64,000 bases of DNA from Silene conica (Eukaryota > Streptophyta > Magnoliopsida > Caryophyllales > Caryophyllaceae), in contig CM055313.2 in NCBI GenBank assembly GCA_029255685.2, positions 75,246,641 through 75,310,640 on the forward strand, written 5' to 3'. The position numbers and the translations under genes are program-made. Each line of letters starts with the position of its first letter. The stretch's first letter is position 1. This document shows positions 60,314-64,000 of this stretch, in pieces. The notes under the pieces are model-generated. The model did not search any database, was not told the origin of the DNA, and saw nothing but the letters and a program-made list of their open reading frames with translations.

Positions 60314-60975
60314 TAGAGCTGATCATATGGCCCAGGCCCGATGGCCCGACCCGGCCCAACCCGATTTCTTCTCGGGTTTAGGCCTCATAGTTTGGCCCAA
60401 AAAGCCAGCGGCCCGGCCCAAAAGAAGCCCGATATAAACATAGGGCCGGGTTTGGGCCAACATAAAGGCCCGATTTTTGGCCCGGCCCGACCCGAAATTA
60501 TTATTTTTCTAAAAAAAATTTCAAAAGTTGGAATGGTATAGCAGATCACGCTAATAATCTAATATCACTAATGCATTGAATTATCAACTTTGCGGATATT
60601 TATATATTTTTATTGTACAACTTTAATTAGTTAGTGTAATAATATTTTTTTGTCAACTCATGAGTTATGTATGATACTATGGTATCGCTCTCCTACCCAA
60701 AAGAGTAGAAGTCAAACACCTAAGACTTGAAAATTTTATTTCGTTACTAATAGTTTGTTCAAATATCCATTTTGTTGATTATTTCGTATTGTATTATTTT
60801 GGCCCGTTTTGACCCGGTTTGGCCCGAGGCCCATTATAACCCGAACAATTATGGGCTTGGGCCAAAGAATATGGCCCACCGTTTGGCCCGGCCCGGCCCG
60901 GCCCATACATTTGGGCCGTTTATTTAACTCGAGCCCGGCCCAAACCCGGCCCAGCCCGGCCCATAATCAGGTCTA
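60314..60975. mobile_element. hAT-type non-autonomous element, GGCCCG-rich, with perfect 8-bp duplication
   Basis: Left end TAGAGCTGATCATATGGCCC; right end GGCCCATAATCAGGTCTA. The same 8 bases GGTTAAAC lie on both sides (60306-60313 and 60976-60983). The subterminal regions (60330-60495, 60800-60965) are dominated by GGCCC and CCCGGCCC words, with an AT-rich middle. No coding capacity. Confidence 0.9.
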
Positions 60976-60983
60976 GGTTAAAC

Positions 60984-61540
60984 GTGAAATAGAATTTATA
61001 GTCTTTAATTTTATAACTTGCTAATAGTGAAAAATAATGCTCAAAAGTAATAAAACTATACTACATATTTATGTATATTAAAGCAAACTTTCACATTTTA
61101 TTTCTCCAAGATACATATTTATATATAAATTAAATTTGCTAATAATGAAAAATAATGCTCACCTTTACAACATATTTATGTATATATATTAAACTTGATA
61201 ATAATATAAAAAGATTATCAAAAGTCATAAAACACATGCTCAATTAGCTATAAATTTTTTAGAGAAGACAATATTTGTGAGCCAAAATTCAAGCCAATAT
61301 TTTTTTTACTTTCATCATCAACAGAATTGAGTGTGTTAATAATTTTTCTTACGATTGTATCAAAATCATGGTAAGTATATTAAGGTAAGTTAATTGTATT
61401 AATGTTTTAAATTAATTATTTATTTATTTTATTTTAAAATTTCATTAGTTATGAACATCATCCCTATTTTTAAGCGTTGGTTTGTTCTCATTTAGGAGCT
61501 ATCAAGATTTGTGGCGTCCTACTTAAAAGTAAATATACTT
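60984..61540. other. Intergenic region, AT-rich
   Basis: No gene or clear repeat. The composition changes near 61545, where a segment with two GTCGACGTTTT words starts; this may be the outer part of the MULE. Confidence 0.4.
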
Positions 61541-61772
61541 ATATATTTACCGAATCGCGAAAGATCGTCGACGTTTTGCGAAAAATTGTCGACGTTTTTT
61601 TGACAAATGACCAAAGTACCCTTAGCTTCTTCACTCTCTCCTTTAAAATTCAATAACTAAGAACACTCTCCCTTAACCGAGAACACACCACACCACCACC
61701 ACACGTGACCGACGTGCACCGCCACCGCCGAGCACCTCCACCGTCGCCACCTACACGACCGAAAAAAACAAG

Positions 61773-62280
61773 GTTAGTTGTTGTTTTTGTTATTTCTTAT
61801 TGTTATTTGTTAGTTGTTGTTGTTAGTAGTATTGTTGTTGTTGTTGTTAGAATGGTAAGATTAGAATGAATGGAAAGGAGAAACACGATATTGGTAGGTG
61901 TCGGAGATGTGGTTTACACGGCTAGTGGGGGTGGGACGTGTGAACTACACGGCTAGGGGTGGTTAGGACGTGGGAATGGGGTGGCCTAAGTGGGTAGGGA
62001 CGTGTGAACCACACGTCCATGGTTGGTAGGGACGTGTGAACTACACGTCCATGGTTGGTAGGGACGTGTGAACCACACGTCCATTGATGGTCGGGACGTG
62101 TGAACCACACGTCTATAGATGGTAGGGACGTGTAGTTCACACGTCTAAGGGGCGAATGGACGTGTGAACAACACGTCTAGGTGGGGTTGGGGCGTGTAGT
62201 TCACATGTCCCTCATGGTTCAGTTTTTTTTTTTACGTTCTAACCGTATGTTTTCAATTTTAATTCTTTAAATTTTTTCAG
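61773..62280 (+). other. Leader intron of the 143-aa gene
   Basis: Donor AAG|GTTAGT at 61773 and acceptor TTTTTTCAG at 62280, directly three bases before the start codon at 62283. The upstream exon is C/A-rich (ACCACCGCC-like), typical of a plant leader. The intron holds a minisatellite. Confidence 0.55.
61931..62217 (+). repeat. 32-bp minisatellite of hairpin units
   Basis: About nine units of roughly 32 bases. Each has GGGACGTGTGAACCACACGT or a close variant, that is GACGTGT and ACACGTC arms around a 4-5-base loop, followed by a variable spacer like CATGGTTGGTAG. Central units are the most regular; outer ones have drifted. Some units have the loop inverted (GTAGTTCAC). Confidence 0.9.
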
Positions 62281-62282
62281 GA

Positions 62283-62714
62283 ATGGCAAACATGCCGTTG
62301 AACGATGAAACTTGGCTTTCACAACGGATTGCAGAAGCTGAGACAGATCTCGCAAGCCCTGCAGCGGAAAACCCGATGGTGAAAGAGTCTCTTGAACATC
62401 AACGCGACTACTGGATCAAGAGGCGTGACGCAGTCCGGTTAGTTAACGAAGCTGCAAGTTCGTACCCTCGACGTCCTGACACTCGCCGCCTTGCTGAAGC
62501 GAGAAACATGATACGTCTTCAACCCTCGGTCTTATCTCAACAGGCAATGCATGTGTATTGCAAGATTATGGACGTCATTAGAATGTTTGAAGAGAATCAC
62601 CCCGACGTTAGCGGTTCTCCTGAGATGTGTGGTTGGTGGGAGTTTGAGAAGATTTTTTTAAAGATAACCGGGGTTATCCCTCCGTATTTTTCGTTTTGGG
62701 CCAATGAGGTCTGA
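62283..62714 (+). CDS. Unknown protein (143 aa) inside the putative MULE
   Basis: An intact frame from ATG 62283 (MANMPLNDETWLSQRIAEAE) to TGA at 62712. I do not recognise the family. The first two thirds are rich in Glu, Arg and Ala and look helical (about residues 10-65, 75-105), and the C-terminal third has aromatic residues (CGWWEFEKIF, then PPYFSFWANEV). No signal peptide or membrane segment. A leader intron ends three bases upstream, which supports a real transcript. The gene converges with the OTU-type gene on the other strand; the two stops are about 255 bases apart. A transposon-borne accessory gene is my best reading, without homology support. Confidence 0.55.
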   Translation: MANMPLNDETWLSQRIAEAETDLASPAAENPMVKESLEHQRDYWIKRRDAVRLVNEAASSYPRRPDTRRLAEARNMIRLQPSVLSQQAMHVYCKIMDVIRMFEENHPDVSGSPEMCGWWEFEKIFLKITGVIPPYFSFWANEV

Positions 62715-62968
62715 AGGATGGGATGTATTAGTTAACAATGAAATCGCTTTGTTTGTTTGAACGTTTTTAATTTGATAACTGTTATCTTTGTAATTTGTTT
62801 CACAATGAAATCGCGATTATAATGAACATGAAAATCATTCGAAAAACGGTAACATTTTGAAATTTGAAATCACAACGGTTACATTTAAATATTACAACCT
62901 AAAGAATACAAATAAATCTCAACCTAAATAATACAAATATATCACAACCTAAAGAATACAAATAAATC
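62715..62968. other. Convergent intergenic region
   Basis: Short AT-rich stretch with AATACAAATAAATCTCAACCTAAA-like direct repeats near 62886-62965, likely shared 3' ends of the two convergent genes. Confidence 0.5.
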
Positions 62969-64000
62969 TCAACCCGGGGGAGGCTGTCTTCGGCGCCGAG
63001 GAGTTCGAGGTGTTGTTCCCATCAAAGTATGCCATCGTTCGATGTTCGATGTGTACAAATCGGCATAATGTGCAACTGCATCTTCTCTTACCCACGCCCA
63101 ACAAAGATCGATCGGTGGCATGGGTGCTTCGCTCAGTGGGCCACTGTAGTGCAATCTCATCCAATGGTCATGGTAGTGTACGATCCACATGACACCGTAC
63201 GGCCTCGACACGTGACCCGTGGCCCTCAGCGGTAAATATGTATAACAATTCCAAATCCTGACTCCTTTGTGGACGTAGTGGCCGATACAACAGATAGTCC
63301 AGTTAAACAACGACACAAAGACAGTCAAATACTCGGAAGACATCCACTGATGTTCACCGCAACCCCCGCTACCCGTAAACTCGATAGCCCTCAAGGTATG
63401 ATCCCATCTGCTCAAAAGCGGAGGCGTGCGAGGAGACTCATCAAAAATTGTCTTGTACACATCGTTTCCCTGAAGCTCTCTAAGACACCACGCTCTCATG
63501 ACCAAGTGGTCCTGTTCTCGACCCCGGTCGGCATGCGATAGCACCCTATAACCACAATGACCATCAGCAACAACATCAGCCCAACCATCAAAGTGTGCCC
63601 ATAAGTCTTGGGGGACTGCATATTTTTTTGCCCAAGAACACAAAGGTCCCGTTGTGTAACCGACCTCCAATGGTGCACCAACAGGTCCATCTCCGAAATC
63701 AGACACCGTACTGACAGAAGTTGTCGTCGAAGGGCTGGAAAAAAACTTGGCACATCTACGGGCAGCATGCTCAAAAGCGGACTTCTTCCGAGTAGTGGAA
63801 CCCCTCGGTCTCCCCTTAGGGTTTTCTCGAACCTCAGGTGGACGAATATCTTCATCTGCCGGGTGGAGACCATCTCGAAGTTTCTCAATGATTACCCGTC
63901 TCTTCGCCGGATCGACCCCTCTAGCCTGCTCTATAAGAGCATCAAACTCATCATCATCGGTCTTCGGCCTATATTCGGGACTGTTGTGCACCAAAGTCCT
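62969..64000 (-). CDS. MULE transposase C-terminal tail with OTU-like cysteine protease domain (partial, runs off right edge)
   Basis: Minus-strand frame open from the window edge to a stop at 62969-62971 (343 codons visible); the upstream part, with any start and the MULE catalytic domain, lies beyond 64000. The first 90 residues end in a basic linker (NPKGRPRGSTTRKKSAFEHA) like the tail of MULE/FAR1-type transposases. Residues about 140-320 form an OTU-like module: VVADGHCGYRVLSH (catalytic-type Asp and Cys), a middle with EYLTVFVSLFNWTICCIG, and MWIVHYHDHWMRLHY (candidate catalytic His). It ends in a basic, Pro-rich tail (RTPRRRRQPPPG). OTU domains cleave ubiquitin chains, but in plant transposons this module's role is unknown. 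The frame is intact over 1 kb, so this may be a recently active element. Confidence 0.75.
   Translation of the reverse strand, partial: RTLVHNSPEYRPKTDDDEFDALIEQARGVDPAKRRVIIEKLRDGLHPADEDIRPPEVRENPKGRPRGSTTRKKSAFEHAARRCAKFFSSPSTTTSVSTVSDFGDGPVGAPLEVGYTTGPLCSWAKKYAVPQDLWAHFDGWADVVADGHCGYRVLSHADRGREQDHLVMRAWCLRELQGNDVYKTIFDESPRTPPLLSRWDHTLRAIEFTGSGGCGEHQWMSSEYLTVFVSLFNWTICCIGHYVHKGVRIWNCYTYLPLRATGHVSRPYGVMWIVHYHDHWMRLHYSGPLSEAPMPPIDLCWAWVREDAVAHYADLYTSNIERWHTLMGTTPRTPRRRRQPPPG

Larger units (their letters stand above)
61545..64000. mobile_element. Putative Mutator-like element (MULE) with OTU module, left part only
   Basis: Inferred from two convergent genes, one of which is a MULE-type transposase tail fused to an OTU-like domain. 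The sequence 61545-61615 (CGAATCGCGAAAGATCGTCG, then repeated GTCGACGTTTT) may be the terminal inverted repeat, but its partner lies beyond the window, so neither the boundary nor a target duplication can be shown. Confidence 0.45.

Noticed and set aside
61931..62217. Regularly spaced repeats resembling a CRISPR array
   Set aside because: This is plant nuclear DNA, units are contiguous with related spacers, and there are no cas genes; it is a minisatellite in an intron.

Overview
This is nuclear DNA from a flowering plant, most likely a eudicot. It has AT-rich intergenic sequence, GT-AG introns, a R2R3-MYB gene, a plant-type DYW pentatricopeptide repeat gene and typical plant transposons. I cannot name the species. 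Short palindromes such as TACTCGACCGAGTAC in a solo LTR look like sequences I associate with Caryophyllales, but that is weak inference.

Only two host genes are clear. A three-exon R2R3-MYB gene of subgroup 14 (RAX/MYB36/MYB68/MYB84-like) lies at 6750-9140 on the plus strand and reads as intact. An intronless PLS-DYW pentatricopeptide gene lies at 19587-21928. Its PPR array is open, but one frameshift cuts off the DYW deaminase domain and a second destroys the C-terminal DYW motif.

Nearly everything else I can identify is mobile DNA in nested layers. From left to right: an LTR-like sequence (1-2065); a CACTA relic with palindromic subterminal repeats (to 3713); the MYB gene with a MITE in intron 2; a solo LTR just downstream (9647-10218); a Helitron (10740-13048) that contains a hAT-type element that itself contains a Stowaway MITE; a second CACTA relic (13620-15838); a Stowaway and a hAT-type element; a LINE scrap; the PPR gene; MITEs; a complex 0.55-kb duplication (26767-28177); a complete but mutated Ty1/copia element (28732-33444); a decayed mariner transposase; a 5'-truncated second copia element (to 38419); a 10.5-kb Ty3/gypsy chromovirus (39410-49889) inserted at the edge of a small hAT element; another hAT element; a foldback element next to a minus-strand solo LTR (55153-56304); a Helitron carrying a Stowaway; a GGCCC-rich hAT element; and, at the right edge, part of an apparent Mutator-like element.

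The right edge is the least explained part. An open minus-strand frame running off the window encodes the C-terminal tail of a MULE-type transposase fused to an OTU-like cysteine protease module. It converges on a small plus-strand gene of unknown function (143 aa), whose 5' leader intron carries a 32-bp minisatellite in which each unit is a hairpin. The layout suggests one transposon carrying both genes, but only one end is in view.
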